Assembly (NCBI RefSeq): GCF_900102885.1
Contig: NZ_FNGE01000007.1
Coordinates: 1 to 64,000, forward strand
Direction of reading: 5' to 3'
DNA: 64,000 bases
From: Paracoccus chinensis
GTDB taxonomy: Bacteria > Pseudomonadota > Alphaproteobacteria > Rhodobacterales > Rhodobacteraceae
Both the position numbers and the translations under genes were made by a program. Positions 35,223-44,069 of the stretch are shown in pieces. Within the stretch, counting starts at the first letter, position 1; each line of letters opens with the position of its first letter. The notes beneath the pieces are model-generated. The model did not search any database. It saw nothing but the letters and a program-made list of their open reading frames with translations, and was not told the origin of the DNA.

Positions 35223-35831
35223 ATGTCCTGGACCGACGAACGCGTCGAGACACTGAAACGCATGTGGGCCGAAGGCCAGTCGGCCAGCCAGATCGCCAAG
35301 GAGCTTGGCGGCGTGACCCGCAACGCCGTGATCGGCAAGGTCCACCGTCTTGGCCTGTCGAACCGCGTCGAGGGCGACGACCAGCCTGCAGCCTCCGTCG
35401 CACCCGAATCCCAGCCTGCGGCCGAGCCCGTCGCCGCAGCCGCCCCCGCCGAAGTCCCGCGGGCTGCGCCCGAGCCGGAGCCCGAACCCGAGGTAGAAGC
35501 CGCCGAGACCCCCGAGCCGCAGCCCGCGCCCCAGCCGGTCTTTGCGCCCCGCCGCCCGATCGTGCCCGCGGGCCAGCCCCTGCCCCCTCAGCCCTCGGCC
35601 AACGAGATCTCTCCCGAGACGCTGGCTTCCGTCCGCGAGGTCGAGAAGCGCGCGCTCAAGCTGTCGCTGATGGAACTGACCGAGCGGACCTGCAAATGGC
35701 CGATCGGCGATCCCGCCACGGACAAGTTCTGGTTCTGCGGCCTTCCCAGTACCGCCGGCAAGCCTTACTGCGAGGCTCATGTCGGCGTGGCCTTCCAGCC
35801 CATGAGCGCGCGGCGCGACCGGCGGCGCTGA
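35223..35831 (+). CDS. gcrA: Cell cycle regulator GcrA
   Basis: GcrA is the alphaproteobacterial regulator that binds sigma-70 and GANTC-methylated promoters. The 202-residue protein starts with the invariant helix-turn-helix SWTDERVETLKRMWAEGQSASQIAKELGGVTRNAVIGKVHRLGL (2-45). A Pro/Glu-rich linker spans about 60-130, and the C-terminal domain has CKWPIGDPATDKFWFCG...YCEAH. Its presence with ccrM (48209-49333) marks the epigenetic control circuit of this class. ATG at 35223 has AAGGAG at normal distance. A strong terminator lies about 185 bp after the stop. Confidence 0.95.
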   Translation: MSWTDERVETLKRMWAEGQSASQIAKELGGVTRNAVIGKVHRLGLSNRVEGDDQPAASVAPESQPAAEPVAAAAPAEVPRAAPEPEPEPEVEAAETPEPQPAPQPVFAPRRPIVPAGQPLPPQPSANEISPETLASVREVEKRALKLSLMELTERTCKWPIGDPATDKFWFCGLPSTAGKPYCEAHVGVAFQPMSARRDRRR

Positions 35832-36015
35832 GGCAACCCATTCTCTCGCGTGTCAGTAGCCCCGGGCTGTCCGCCGCACCGATAGGTTTCTGCGCCTGTT
35901 GATCCCCGAGGAAATCTGCCTCTGGCCCGAGAAGCCATTACGGAGTCTTAGGGTTTTCCTGTTAATGACGTGGCGCGGCACAGGCGGGGACGCCGATGAC
36001 CGCTCCGGACCAAGG

Positions 36016-36062
36016 CGCCCTCGTTCCCTGCTTCACCGCCGGAACGAGGGCGTTCTTTCTTT
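36016..36062 (+). terminator. Rho-independent terminator downstream of gcrA
   Basis: CGCCCTCGTTCC (36016-36027) pairs perfectly over 12 bp with GGAACGAGGGCG (36041-36052), with a 13-base loop. TTCTTTCTTT follows directly. The direction is plus. It is the only strong terminator on the plus strand after gcrA, so a leader or small RNA could lie between. Confidence 0.85.
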
Positions 36063-36245
36063 ACAGCGACACGCACGCAGCCCTGCGCCCACGCCCGCCT
36101 CGCCTCTCACGTCGCCTGCCGAACAGATGCCTGCCTCATTGCGGCCTTGCTGCTTCGCGCCCTCTGCCATCATGCAAACGAATGCCAATGACCGTTCCTC
36201 GGCATGATGCATAGTTTCACCCAAGCCGCGCCTCCTCGGGCCGGA

Positions 36246-36318
36246 CACAAATATCCCGGGGGAGCCGTGCAACGCACGGCGGGGCAGAGCCCTCTTCTTC
36301 GGGGTTTTACCCCGACCA
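36246..36318 (+). repeat. Dispersed intergenic repeat, copy C
   Basis: Third copy of the element at 30544. It contains ACAAATATCCCGGGGGAGCC, a short stem CCGTGCAACGCACGG, GGGGCAGAGCCCT, and a final GGGGTTTTACCCC hairpin. It lies just before the end of the minus-strand gene at 36334. Confidence 0.6.
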
Positions 36319-36333
36319 AGGGTGTCGCCGCCC

Positions 36334-36684
36334 TCAACCCGGACAGCGCGCCCCCATGAAGCTCCGGTCTCCCGCGAAGCGTATCTCGATCCGGGCATCC
36401 GTGATCCGCAGATCGATCTGCTCGCGCCCGCATTCCTCGCCCTCGGCCATGCAGGCCCAGCTCGCGCGCTGCCAGCCCCCGGCAAGCCCCTGCCGCTCGG
36501 TCACGCGCTCATAATGGCTTTCGGTGATGCTGAACCTGCCCGGACCGACGGAGATGATGCCCTCGCCGCCTGCCTCCATCGGACAGTTCATGCGGTAACC
36601 GTCGATGTAATAAAGGTCGTCTGCCTGCGCGGCGACCGTGGTCACCGCCAAGGCAAGCGCTGCGGGAATGAGAAGCCGGGACAT
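36334..36684 (-). CDS. Small exported protein of unknown function
   Basis: Protein of 116 residues with a clear Sec signal (MSRLLIPAALALAVTTVAAQADDL, cleavage near residue 21). The mature part has four Cys residues (MNCPMEAGG, ASWACMAEGEECGREQ, GARCPG), consistent with two disulfides in the periplasm. I do not recognise a family. The ATG at 36684 follows a GGAG-like site. It is divergent from metG with 158 bp between the two starts. Confidence 0.7.
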   Translation of the reverse strand: MSRLLIPAALALAVTTVAAQADDLYYIDGYRMNCPMEAGGEGIISVGPGRFSITESHYERVTERQGLAGGWQRASWACMAEGEECGREQIDLRITDARIEIRFAGDRSFMGARCPG

Positions 36685-36842
36685 GGAAAACTCCTGCTGA
36701 AATAATCTCCTAATCCATCATGGCCGCAGACGGCAGCCCTGCCCAGCCCTGAACTGCCGCGCATTCGAGCCATTCCCCGACCACTCTGGCAATGACAGCG
36801 CCGCTTGGGTAAACAGCCCGCGACCTGCCTTCAGGAGCCCCC

Positions 36843-38561
36843 ATGGCCCGCCATCTCATCACCTCTGCCATCCCCTACATCAACGGCATCAAGCACCTGG
36901 GGAACCTCGTCGGCAGCCAGTTGCCCGCCGACCTGTTCGCCCGCTTCCAGCGCGCACGCGGCAACGAGGTGATGTTCGTCTGCGCCACCGACGAGCACGG
37001 CACGCCCGCGGAACTCGCCGCCGCCAAGGCCGGCAAGCCGGTGGATGTCTTCTGCGCCGAGATGCATCAGGTGCAGGCCAACATCGCCCGCCGCTTCGGC
37101 CTGTCCTTCGACCATTTCGGCCGCTCCTCCAGCCCGCAGAACCACCGGTTGACGCAGCATTTCGCGGGGAAACTGGCCGAGAACGGCCTGATCGCCGAGG
37201 TCTCGGAACGGCAGGTCTATTCCAATGCCGACGGCCGATTCCTGCCCGACCGCTATATCGAGGGCACCTGCCCCAACTGCGGCTATGACAAGGCCCGCGG
37301 CGACCAGTGCGAGAACTGCACCAAGCAGCTCGACCCGACCGACCTGATCGAGCCGCGCTCGGCGATCTCGGGCTCGACCGACCTTGAGGTGCGCGAGACC
37401 AAGCACCTGTATCTGCGCCAGTCGGCACTGCGGCAGGAACTGTCGGAGTGGATCGACAGCAAGACCGACTGGCCGATCCTGACGACCTCGATCGCGAAGA
37501 AATGGCTGAACGACGGCGAGGGGCTGCAGGACCGGGGCATCACCCGCGACCTCGACTGGGGCGTGCCGGTGAAAAAGGGCGACCAGCCCTGGCCGGGGAT
37601 GGAGGGCAAGGTCTTCTATGTCTGGTTCGACGCGCCCATCGAATACATCGCCGCGACCGCCGAATGGGCCGATGCCAACGGCAAGCCCGCCGATGAATGG
37701 CGCCGCTGGTGGCGTCTGGACGAGGGCGCGGGCGACGTCCGCTACACCCAGTTCATGGGCAAGGACAACGTGCCCTTCCACACGCTCAGCTTCCCCGCGA
37801 CGATCATCGGCTCGGGCGAGCCGTGGAAGCTCGTGGATTACATCAAGTCCTTCAACTACCTGACCTATGACGGCGGCCAGTTCTCGACCAGCCAGGGCCG
37901 CGGCGTCTTCCAGGACCAGGCGCTGTCGATCCTGCCCGCCGACTACTGGCGCTGGTGGCTGCTGTCCCACGCGCCCGAGGGCTCGGATTCCGAGTTCACC
38001 TGGGAGAACTTCCAGCAGTCGGTGAACAAGGACCTGGCCGACGTGCTGGGCAATTTCGTCAGCCGCATCACCAAGTTCTGCCGGTCGAAGTTCGGCGAGA
38101 CCATCCCCGAGGGCGGCAGCTACGGCCCCGAGGAACAGGCGCTGGTTCAGGCCCTGACCACCCGCATCCGCGCCTATGAGGGCTTCATGGAGGCGATGGA
38201 GGTCCGTAAGGCCGCGAACGAGCTGCGCGCGATCTGGGTGCTGGGCAACGAATACCTGCAATCCGCCGCGCCCTGGTCCACCTTCAAGACCGACCCGGAG
38301 AAGGCCGCGATGCAGGTGCGCTTGGGCCTGAACCTGATCCGCCTTTACGCGGTGCTGTCGCAGCCCTTCATCCCCTTCGCCGCCGATTCGATGCTGGCCG
38401 CGATGCGGACCGACGACCGCGCATGGCCTGACGACGTGAGTGCCGCGCTGGACACCCTGCCCGCAGGCCATGCCTTCGACGTCCCCGAGGTGCTCTTCGC
38501 CAAGATCACCGACGAGCAACGCGACGAATGGCAGGAGCGGTTCAAGGGCGCCCGTGCCTGA
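36843..38561 (+). CDS. metG: Methionyl-tRNA synthetase
   Basis: Charges initiator and elongator tRNA-Met with methionine. The 572-residue protein belongs to class I. The ATP-binding HIGH element appears as HLGN in [18 protein letters not shown] zinc-binding knuckle CPNCG...CENC is at about 142-162. The place of the KMSKS loop is occupied by [10 protein letters not shown] (near 345-354), without the lysines. No C-terminal tRNA-binding extension is present. The start ATG follows CAGGAG. The last bases overlap the next gene (TSUP exporter) by 8 bp. Confidence 0.94.
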   Translation: MARHLITSAIPYINGIKHLGNLVGSQLPADLFARFQRARGNEVMFVCATDEHGTPAELAAAKAGKPVDVFCAEMHQVQANIARRFGLSFDHFGRSSSPQNHRLTQHFAGKLAENGLIAEVSERQVYSNADGRFLPDRYIEGTCPNCGYDKARGDQCENCTKQLDPTDLIEPRSAISGSTDLEVRETKHLYLRQSALRQELSEWIDSKTDWPILTTSIAKKWLNDGEGLQDRGITRDLDWGVPVKKGDQPWPGMEGKVFYVWFDAPIEYIAATAEWADANGKPADEWRRWWRLDEGAGDVRYTQFMGKDNVPFHTLSFPATIIGSGEPWKLVDYIKSFNYLTYDGGQFSTSQGRGVFQDQALSILPADYWRWWLLSHAPEGSDSEFTWENFQQSVNKDLADVLGNFVSRITKFCRSKFGETIPEGGSYGPEEQALVQALTTRIRAYEGFMEAMEVRKAANELRAIWVLGNEYLQSAAPWSTFKTDPEKAAMQVRLGLNLIRLYAVLSQPFIPFAADSMLAAMRTDDRAWPDDVSAALDTLPAGHAFDVPEVLFAKITDEQRDEWQERFKGARA

Positions 38562-39327
38562 GGTCGGCTGGTCCGCGCTGGCCGCCTTCTGGGGGCTCAG
38601 CGCGCTGGGGGCCTGGTCGCAGACGCTGACGGGCTTCGCGCTGGGGCTGATCGTGATGAGCGGGACGACGCTCTTCGGCCTGCTGCCGGTGCCGGTGACG
38701 GCGCAGATCATCTCGATCCTCGTGCTGCTGAATGGGGCGATGGTCCTGTGGCGCGACCACCACCACGCCGACCGCAAGGCGGTGCTGGCCGCCGTGATCG
38801 GGGCGACCCCGATGATCGCGCTGGGTTACTGGCTGCTGCACTGGATGGTGGGATCGGCGCTGGAATGGCTGCGGCTGATCCTCGGCGTCTTCATCGCGGC
38901 TGCAGCCCTGCAACTGGTCCACCGCCCGCAGCCCTGGGAGGCGCGGTCCCCTACCCCGGCCTTCGGCATCGCGGGGGCCACGGGCGGGATCATGGGGGGC
39001 CTCTTCGCGACCTCGGGGCCGCCGCTGATCTGGCTGCTGTACCGCCAGCCGCTGACGCTGGACACGATCCGGGTGACGCTGGTGGTCTATTTCGTGATCA
39101 CGCAGGGCTTCCGGCTGCTGCTGACGGTGGCGGACCGCAGCTTCGACCGGCTGACGGCGATCGCGCTGGCGGGCGCGCTGCTGGCGGTGGCTCTCGGAAC
39201 ATGGGCGGCGCGGCGCTTTCCGCCTCCGGTATCGCCATTGACCATCCGGCGCGGTGCGCTGGTGCTGCTGTTCCTGTCGGGCGTGGGGCTGATCGGCACG
39301 GCGGGCGTGGCGCTGGCGCGCGGTTGA
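38554..39327 (+). CDS. TauE/SafE-family (TSUP) membrane exporter
   Basis: Membrane protein of 257 residues with about eight transmembrane segments, of the TSUP (TauE/SafE) family. Members move sulfite, sulfoacetate or other organosulfur anions. [20 protein letters not shown], and [28 protein letters not shown] with the G-x-x-G-x-L-x-x-x-x-G-P-P pattern, are family hallmarks. GTG at 38554 is used as start, overlapping the end of metG by 8 bp. The substrate is unknown; the link to metG is probably only transcriptional. Confidence 0.88.
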   Translation: MPEVGWSALAAFWGLSALGAWSQTLTGFALGLIVMSGTTLFGLLPVPVTAQIISILVLLNGAMVLWRDHHHADRKAVLAAVIGATPMIALGYWLLHWMVGSALEWLRLILGVFIAAAALQLVHRPQPWEARSPTPAFGIAGATGGIMGGLFATSGPPLIWLLYRQPLTLDTIRVTLVVYFVITQGFRLLLTVADRSFDRLTAIALAGALLAVALGTWAARRFPPPVSPLTIRRGALVLLFLSGVGLIGTAGVALARG

Positions 39328-39380
39328 CCTCGGGCGCTTCGGCCCGCAACCTCGCCACGCATCCAGTTTTCGAGGCCTCC

Positions 39381-40301
39381 ATGACCCATTGCATCCTGAT
39401 CGGCGCCCCCGTGGACAGCGGCCAGCAGCGGCCCGGCTGCCTGATGGGGCCGGCAGCCTATCGCGTCGCAGGGATCGGGCGGACGCTACAGAGCCTGGAA
39501 CACAGCGTCGAGGATCGCGGCGACATGACGCCGGGACCGCTGGGCGCCGAAAGCACGCAGAACGCCGCCGTCCGGCACCTGCCCGAGACGGTCGCCTGGG
39601 TTCGGACGCTTGCCGAAGCGGGCGAGCGGGCGATGGCCGAGGGGATGCCGATCTTCCTTGGCGGCGACCATTCGCTGTCGCTGGGATCGGTCGCGGGGAT
39701 CGCCGCCCATGCCAGAGCGCAGGGGCGGCCGCTCTTCGTGCTGTGGCTCGATGCGCATACGGACATCCACAGCGTGGCCACGACCGAGTCGGGGAATCTG
39801 CACGGCACGCCCATCGCCTATATCTCGGGCCGGCCGGGCTTCGAGGCCTTCCCGGCCTTCCCCGCCCCGGTGCCCGAGGAAAACATCTGCCTGTTCGGCA
39901 TCCGCAGCGTCGATCCGGCCGAGCACGCCACGCTCGAGGCTTCCGACATCACCGTCAACGACATGCGCGTGCTGGACGAGTTCGGATTCGCCGTGCCGAT
40001 GCGGGCCTTTCTTGAAAAGGTGCGCGCGGCGAACGGGATGCTGCACGTTAGTCTCGACGTGGATTTCCTTGATCCGTCCGTTGCGCCGGCGGTCGGGACC
40101 ACGGTTCCGGGCGGGGCGACCTTCCGCGAGGCGCACCTGGTCTGCGAGTTGATCCATGAAAGCGGGCTGATGACCTCGCTGGATCTGGTCGAGCTGAACC
40201 CGTTCCTGGACGAGCGCGGGAAGACCGCAAGGATGATGGTGGACCTCGTGGGCTCGCTGATGGGCCGCAAGGTCTTCGACCGGCCGACCCGCTCCGGCTG
40301 A
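39381..40301 (+). CDS. rocF: Arginase
   Basis: Manganese enzyme that hydrolyses L-arginine to ornithine and urea. The 306-residue protein has GGDHS (94-98), DAHTDIHS (124-131) and SLDVDFLDPSVAP (about 227-239), which together supply the binuclear manganese ligands. Later elements SLDLVELNPFLDERGKTARM are also typical. ATG at 39381 begins the conserved first strand (CILIGAPVDSGQ). The gene is 53 bp after the TSUP gene. argF follows after 317 bp, which places catabolic and biosynthetic arginine enzymes side by side. Confidence 0.93.
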   Translation: MTHCILIGAPVDSGQQRPGCLMGPAAYRVAGIGRTLQSLEHSVEDRGDMTPGPLGAESTQNAAVRHLPETVAWVRTLAEAGERAMAEGMPIFLGGDHSLSLGSVAGIAAHARAQGRPLFVLWLDAHTDIHSVATTESGNLHGTPIAYISGRPGFEAFPAFPAPVPEENICLFGIRSVDPAEHATLEASDITVNDMRVLDEFGFAVPMRAFLEKVRAANGMLHVSLDVDFLDPSVAPAVGTTVPGGATFREAHLVCELIHESGLMTSLDLVELNPFLDERGKTARMMVDLVGSLMGRKVFDRPTRSG

Positions 40302-40618
40302 CCTCGGGCGTATACGGATCATTTTAGGTAGTTCGTTGTTGGGAGCGGCCGGCTGCTTCTCTTACTGTTGTCTTGCTCACAGTGCTTGGTCTCACTTCGG
40401 GCAAGGGCCAGTTCGCCTCATCGGGCTGGCCCTGCTTCTTGAATCAAGGACGCAGGGGCTTGACCCCGCCTTTGCGTCCCGGTGAAGTGCCGCGATCATG
40501 TTCACGCCGATCAAGCTGCCCGCCCCCGCCCTCCCTTCCGTTCCAGTCCCCTGGGGTTTCCGGCGCCGACGATAGCGCCCGCTCGCCCCGCCAGACGAAA
40601 CGGAACAGGAGACCCAGG
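40302..40618. other. 317-bp gap before argF with two hairpins
   Basis: No gene is seen. Two inverted repeats are present. AGGGCCAG (40404-40411) pairs with CTGGCCCT (40426-40433). GGACGCA (40448-40454) pairs with TGCGTCC (40473-40479) and encloses GGGG...CCCC. They could terminate arginase transcription or act in the argF leader. Neither is followed by a T-run, so rho-independent termination is not assured. Confidence 0.5.
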
Positions 40619-41545
40619 ATGAACAGCTTTCTCGACATTCACACCACGCCCAAGGGCGATCTGCGAGCGATCATCGACAACGCCCGGGAGATGAAGGACG
40701 CACGGAACGGTGCCCCCAGGGGCACGCCCGACGCCGAGCAGCCGCTGGCAAACCGCATGGTCGCCCTGATCTTCGAGAAGCCCTCCACCCGCACCCGCGT
40801 CAGCTTCGACCTGGGCGTGCGGCAGATGGGCGGGCAGACCATGGTCCTGTCGGGACAGGAGATGCAGCTGGGCCATGGCGAGACCATCGCCGACACCGCC
40901 CGCGTGCTGTCCCGCTACGTCGATCTCATCATGATCCGCACCTTCGAGGAAGCGACGCTGCTCGAGATGGCGGAATACGCGAGCGTCCCCGTCATCAACG
41001 GGCTGACGAACCGCACCCATCCCTGCCAGATCATGGCCGACGTGATGACCTTCGAGGAGCATCGCGGCCCCATCGCCGGGCGCAAGGTGGTCTGGGTGGG
41101 CGACGGCAACAACGTCTGCGCCAGCGTGATCCACGCCGCGGGGCAGTTCGGCTTCGACTTCACCTTCACCGGCCCCCAGCCGCTCGACCCCGAGCGGGAG
41201 TGGTTCGACTTCGCCCGTGCGCAGGGCGTCCGGGCCGAGATCGAGCGCGACCCCGCGCGCGCCGTTCAGGGCGCGGACCTCGTTTTCGCCGACACCTGGG
41301 TGTCCATGCACGACCCCCAGTCGGCCAAGGAGCGGCGCCACAACATGCTGCGCGGCTATCAGGTGAACGGGGAACTGATGTCCCATGCCAAGCCGGACGC
41401 GCTGTTCATGCACTGCCTGCCCGCGCATCGCGAGGACGAGGTGACCTCGGCCGTCATGGACGGGCCCAACAGTGTCATCTGGGACGAGGCCGAGAACCGC
41501 CTGCACGCCCAGAAGGCCATCATGCGCTGGTGCCTGGGGGTCTGA
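40619..41545 (+). CDS. argF: Ornithine carbamoyltransferase (ArgF)
   Basis: Makes citrulline from ornithine and carbamoyl phosphate. The 308-residue protein has the carbamoyl-phosphate motif STRTR (56-60), the HPCQ motif (134-137), the SMHDP-like ornithine loop at 229-233 and the HCLP element (265-268). ATG at 40619 follows an AGGAGAC site. In relatives argF often follows argD; here argD is about 6.5 kb upstream on the other strand. An inverted copy of the dispersed repeat follows the stop. Confidence 0.95.
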   Translation: MNSFLDIHTTPKGDLRAIIDNAREMKDARNGAPRGTPDAEQPLANRMVALIFEKPSTRTRVSFDLGVRQMGGQTMVLSGQEMQLGHGETIADTARVLSRYVDLIMIRTFEEATLLEMAEYASVPVINGLTNRTHPCQIMADVMTFEEHRGPIAGRKVVWVGDGNNVCASVIHAAGQFGFDFTFTGPQPLDPEREWFDFARAQGVRAEIERDPARAVQGADLVFADTWVSMHDPQSAKERRHNMLRGYQVNGELMSHAKPDALFMHCLPAHREDEVTSAVMDGPNSVIWDEAENRLHAQKAIMRWCLGV

Positions 41546-41567
41546 GGCAGCCTTCCGTCCCGGTCGG

Positions 41568-41618
41568 ACCGGGGGCTCTACCCCCCGCCCCCGGAGGTTA
41601 TTTCGGCAAAGAAGAACG
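41568..41618 (-). repeat. Dispersed intergenic repeat, copy D (inverted)
   Basis: Read on the minus strand this is TTCTTCTTTGCCGAAATAAC, followed by a CGGGGG run, GGTAGAGCCCCCGG and TCCGA, matching the element at 30544. It lies between the 3' ends of argF and mutY, which are convergent. Confidence 0.6.
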
Positions 41619-41684
41619 CTGTTGGCTGCTCCCGGGCGGCTCTGGGTATGATCCTGTCCCGGACCAGCGACTTGTGGCTTGGCT

Positions 41685-42719
41685 TCACGTCGCCAAAGCC
41701 CAGACCTTCCGCATCAGCCCCGGCAGGGTGTTCGGGTCGAAGCCGTCGCGCGGGACCACCTCGCCCCTGACAGGGTTCGCCAAGGGGGCCCGCAGGACCG
41801 ACAGGCGCAGTTCGAAATGGGTGAAGACGTGGCGGACCTCGCCCGCGGCCTCCCAGGGGCCGTCCTGCGGCGGGGCAAGGTCGGTGCCGTCCCAGCCCGT
41901 CGTCGGAAAGGCCAGCGTCCCGCCCAGAAGGCCCCGCGCGGGGCGGCGTTCCAGCAGAAGGGCGCGGTCGTCCAGCGCGACCCATGCGGTGCCGGTGCGA
42001 AGGGGCTTGGCCGCCTTGGGCGCCCTGCGGGGCAACTCGGGTGCGATGCCTTGGGCGCGCGCGGCGCACAGCTCCATCAGCGGGCAAATGGCGCAGGCGG
42101 GGTTGCGGGGCGTGCAGATGGTGGCGCCGAGGTCCATCATGGCCTGCGCGAAATCGCCGGGCCGCGTCTGCGGGGTCAGGGTCGAGGCCAGTTCCGTCAG
42201 TTCGCGCCGGGCGGCAGGAAGCGGCGTCTGGACGGCGAAAAGACGCGAGACGACGCGCTCCACGTTGCCGTCCACCACGGTTTCCGGCCGATCGAAGGCG
42301 ATCGCGGCAATGGCGGCCGAGGTATAGGGGCCAATGCCGGGCAGCGCCGCCAGCCCCTCGCGCCTGTCGGGAAAGCCCCCTGCGGCGGCCACCCGTCTGG
42401 CGCAGGCGACCAGGTTGCGGGCGCGGGCGTAATAGCCGAGGCCCGCCCATTCGGCCATCACCTGCGCCTCGTCGGCGGCAGCCAGCGCCTGGACCGTCGG
42501 CCACAGGGCGGTGAAGCGCTGGAAATAGGACTTCACCGCCGCGACGGTGGTCTGCTGCAGCATGATCTCGGACAGCCAGACGCGATAGGGGTCCATTGGC
42601 GGCGTGCCGGGGGGCGCACGCCAAGGCAGCACGCGGGCAAGGCGGTCGTACCATTCCAGCAGGCGCGGCGCGGCCTGCTGGCTGACGGCGGTTTCACGCA
42701 ACTTTGCCTTATCGCTCAT
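41685..42719 (-). CDS. mutY: A/G-specific adenine DNA glycosylase (MutY)
   Basis: Removes adenine mispaired with 8-oxoguanine. The 344-residue protein has catalytic Glu E51 (LSEIMLQQTTV), a helix-hairpin-helix (ALPGIGPYTSAAI), catalytic Asp D150 (VVDGNVERV) and four Cys of the iron-sulfur cluster at C202, C209, C212 and C218. A C-terminal NUDIX-like domain (about 240-340) recognises 8-oxoguanine. ATG at 42719 matches the family start; the frame upstream is open but runs into the divergent dciA gene region. Confidence 0.95.
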   Translation of the reverse strand: MSDKAKLRETAVSQQAAPRLLEWYDRLARVLPWRAPPGTPPMDPYRVWLSEIMLQQTTVAAVKSYFQRFTALWPTVQALAAADEAQVMAEWAGLGYYARARNLVACARRVAAAGGFPDRREGLAALPGIGPYTSAAIAAIAFDRPETVVDGNVERVVSRLFAVQTPLPAARRELTELASTLTPQTRPGDFAQAMMDLGATICTPRNPACAICPLMELCAARAQGIAPELPRRAPKAAKPLRTGTAWVALDDRALLLERRPARGLLGGTLAFPTTGWDGTDLAPPQDGPWEAAGEVRHVFTHFELRLSVLRAPLANPVRGEVVPRDGFDPNTLPGLMRKVWALAT

Positions 42720-42785
42720 CGCACCCGTCTGGCATCCGGCGCGGGAAGCGTCCAGATTGATCGCACAAACAGTCCGCCCGAGGCC

Positions 42786-43364
42786 ATGACGTCCAAGCCG
42801 CAGCCCCCTCGCGCCCGCAGGCGCTCTGCCGATCCCGACGCGCCGCCGCGCCGCCGGATGCGGGGGTTCGAGCCTGCCGCGGCCCTGGTCGCCCCCGACC
42901 TGCGCCGGGCCGCTGAAAAGCGCGGCTTCGCGGTAGCCCGCCTGCTGACCGACTGGCCCGAGATCGTGGGGCCCGAGACCGCCGCCCATACCCGCCCCGT
43001 CAAGGTGACGCATGGCAAGGGCATGGGCGCTACGCTGACGGTGCTGACCGACGGTGCCCATGCGCCGCTTGTGCAGATGCAGTTGCCGCGCCTGCGCGAG
43101 CGGGTGAATGCGGTCTACGGCTTCAACGCCATCTCGCGCATTGTCGTCACCCAGACCGCCGCCCAGGGATTTGCCGAGGGGCAGGCCCAGTTCCGCCCTG
43201 CCCCCCCGCAGCAGTCCCCCGTGCCTGCGCCCGAGGTCGTGGCGCGCGCCGAGGAGGTCGCTGCGCGCTTCGAGGACCCGAAACTTGCCGACTCCATGCG
43301 CCGACTGGCGCTTGCACGGGCTGCCCGCGACACGCGGAAGCGGCCCCCCTTTTCCCAGGACTGA
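42786..43364 (+). CDS. DciA-family helicase-loading protein (DUF721)
   Basis: DUF721/DciA protein of 192 residues. DciA is the ancestral bacterial loader of the replicative helicase DnaB. An Arg/Pro-rich N-terminus leads to the domain FAVARLLTDWPEIVGPETAAHTRPVKVT and LTDGAHAPLVQMQLPRLRERVNAVYGFNAISRIVV (about 45-125). The C-terminal third is disordered or helical. It is divergent from mutY (66 bp) and 11 bp before the DsbA-like gene, an arrangement common in Rhodobacteraceae. The helicase-loading role is known for the family, not tested here. Confidence 0.85.
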   Translation: MTSKPQPPRARRRSADPDAPPRRRMRGFEPAAALVAPDLRRAAEKRGFAVARLLTDWPEIVGPETAAHTRPVKVTHGKGMGATLTVLTDGAHAPLVQMQLPRLRERVNAVYGFNAISRIVVTQTAAQGFAEGQAQFRPAPPQQSPVPAPEVVARAEEVAARFEDPKLADSMRRLALARAARDTRKRPPFSQD

Positions 43365-43375
43365 AAGGCCAATCC

Positions 43376-44038
43376 ATGACCCCGACCCTTCGCAGCCTCG
43401 TCTCGGCCGCAGCGCTTGCCATGCTGGCGCTGCCCGCCGCGGCCCAGACCGCGACGCCGGCGCCCGCAGAAACCGCGCCCGCCGCCGCGCCGGCCCAGGC
43501 GCCCGCCACCCAGCCCGACTACTGGCAGGGCGCCGAGGACGCACCGGTCGAGATGATCGAATACGCCAGCTTCACCTGCAGCCACTGCGCCGCCTTCCAC
43601 AACGACGTTTATCCCCAGCTCAAGGCCGAATATATCGACACCGGCAAGGTCCGCTTCGCCCAGCGCGACGTGTATTTCGACGAGCCTGGCCTCTGGGCCG
43701 GGATCCTGGCCCGCTGCGGTGGCGAGGAGAAGTTCTATCCGGTCGCGGGGATGCTGTTCGAAAAGCAGCGCGAATGGCTGAACGCCAAGACCGGTGACGA
43801 GTTCGCTGCGAACCTGCGCAAGATCGGCGCTGCCGCGGGCTATTCCGCCGAGCAGATGCACGCTTGCTGGCAGGACCAGGCCAAGGTCGAAAGCCTGCTG
43901 GCGACCTTCCAGCAGAACGCCGTGGCCGACAAGATCGAGGGCACGCCGACCTTCATCATCGGCGGCGAGACGGTGCGCAACGCGCCTTGGGAGCAGCTGA
44001 AGGCCAAGATCGACGAGAAGCTGGCCGCCGCGAACTGA
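43376..44038 (+). CDS. DsbA-family thiol:disulfide oxidoreductase
   Basis: Periplasmic thioredoxin-fold protein of 220 residues. A Sec signal covers 1-23 (LAMLALPAAAQ), then an Ala/Pro linker, and the active site is C68-S-H-C71 (YASFTCSHCAAFH). The cis-Pro loop is EGTPTFIIGG near residue 184. It is of the DsbA/BdbD type that introduces or shuffles disulfides in exported proteins. It starts 11 bp after dciA, which suggests co-transcription. In many Rhodobacteraceae smc follows; here the convergent lpxK does. Confidence 0.92.
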   Translation: MTPTLRSLVSAAALAMLALPAAAQTATPAPAETAPAAAPAQAPATQPDYWQGAEDAPVEMIEYASFTCSHCAAFHNDVYPQLKAEYIDTGKVRFAQRDVYFDEPGLWAGILARCGGEEKFYPVAGMLFEKQREWLNAKTGDEFAANLRKIGAAAGYSAEQMHACWQDQAKVESLLATFQQNAVADKIEGTPTFIIGGETVRNAPWEQLKAKIDEKLAAAN

Positions 44039-44069
44039 GCCTTGCGGGGGGCCGCTCTTCCGCCCTCCG

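Larger units (their letters stand above)
35832..36333. other. 502-bp gap without a convincing gene
   Basis: Between gcrA and the small exported protein there is no frame I would call a gene. The gap holds a strong terminator (36016-36062) and repeat copy C (36246-36318). The stretch 35832-36015 contains nothing I can name. A short frame at 35996 begins with residues resembling a Hint-domain start (VPCFTAGT) but quickly loses similarity and is not called. Confidence 0.6.

Noticed and set aside
35996-36214. Short frame resembling a Hint-domain start (VPCFTAGT)
   Set aside because: Only a few residues resemble the family, the frame crosses a perfect terminator stem, and the rest is unlike any Hint protein. 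It may be a remnant but this cannot be supported.
36831-38777. Long minus-strand open frame across metG
   Set aside because: It mirrors the metG reading frame and has no recognisable domain.
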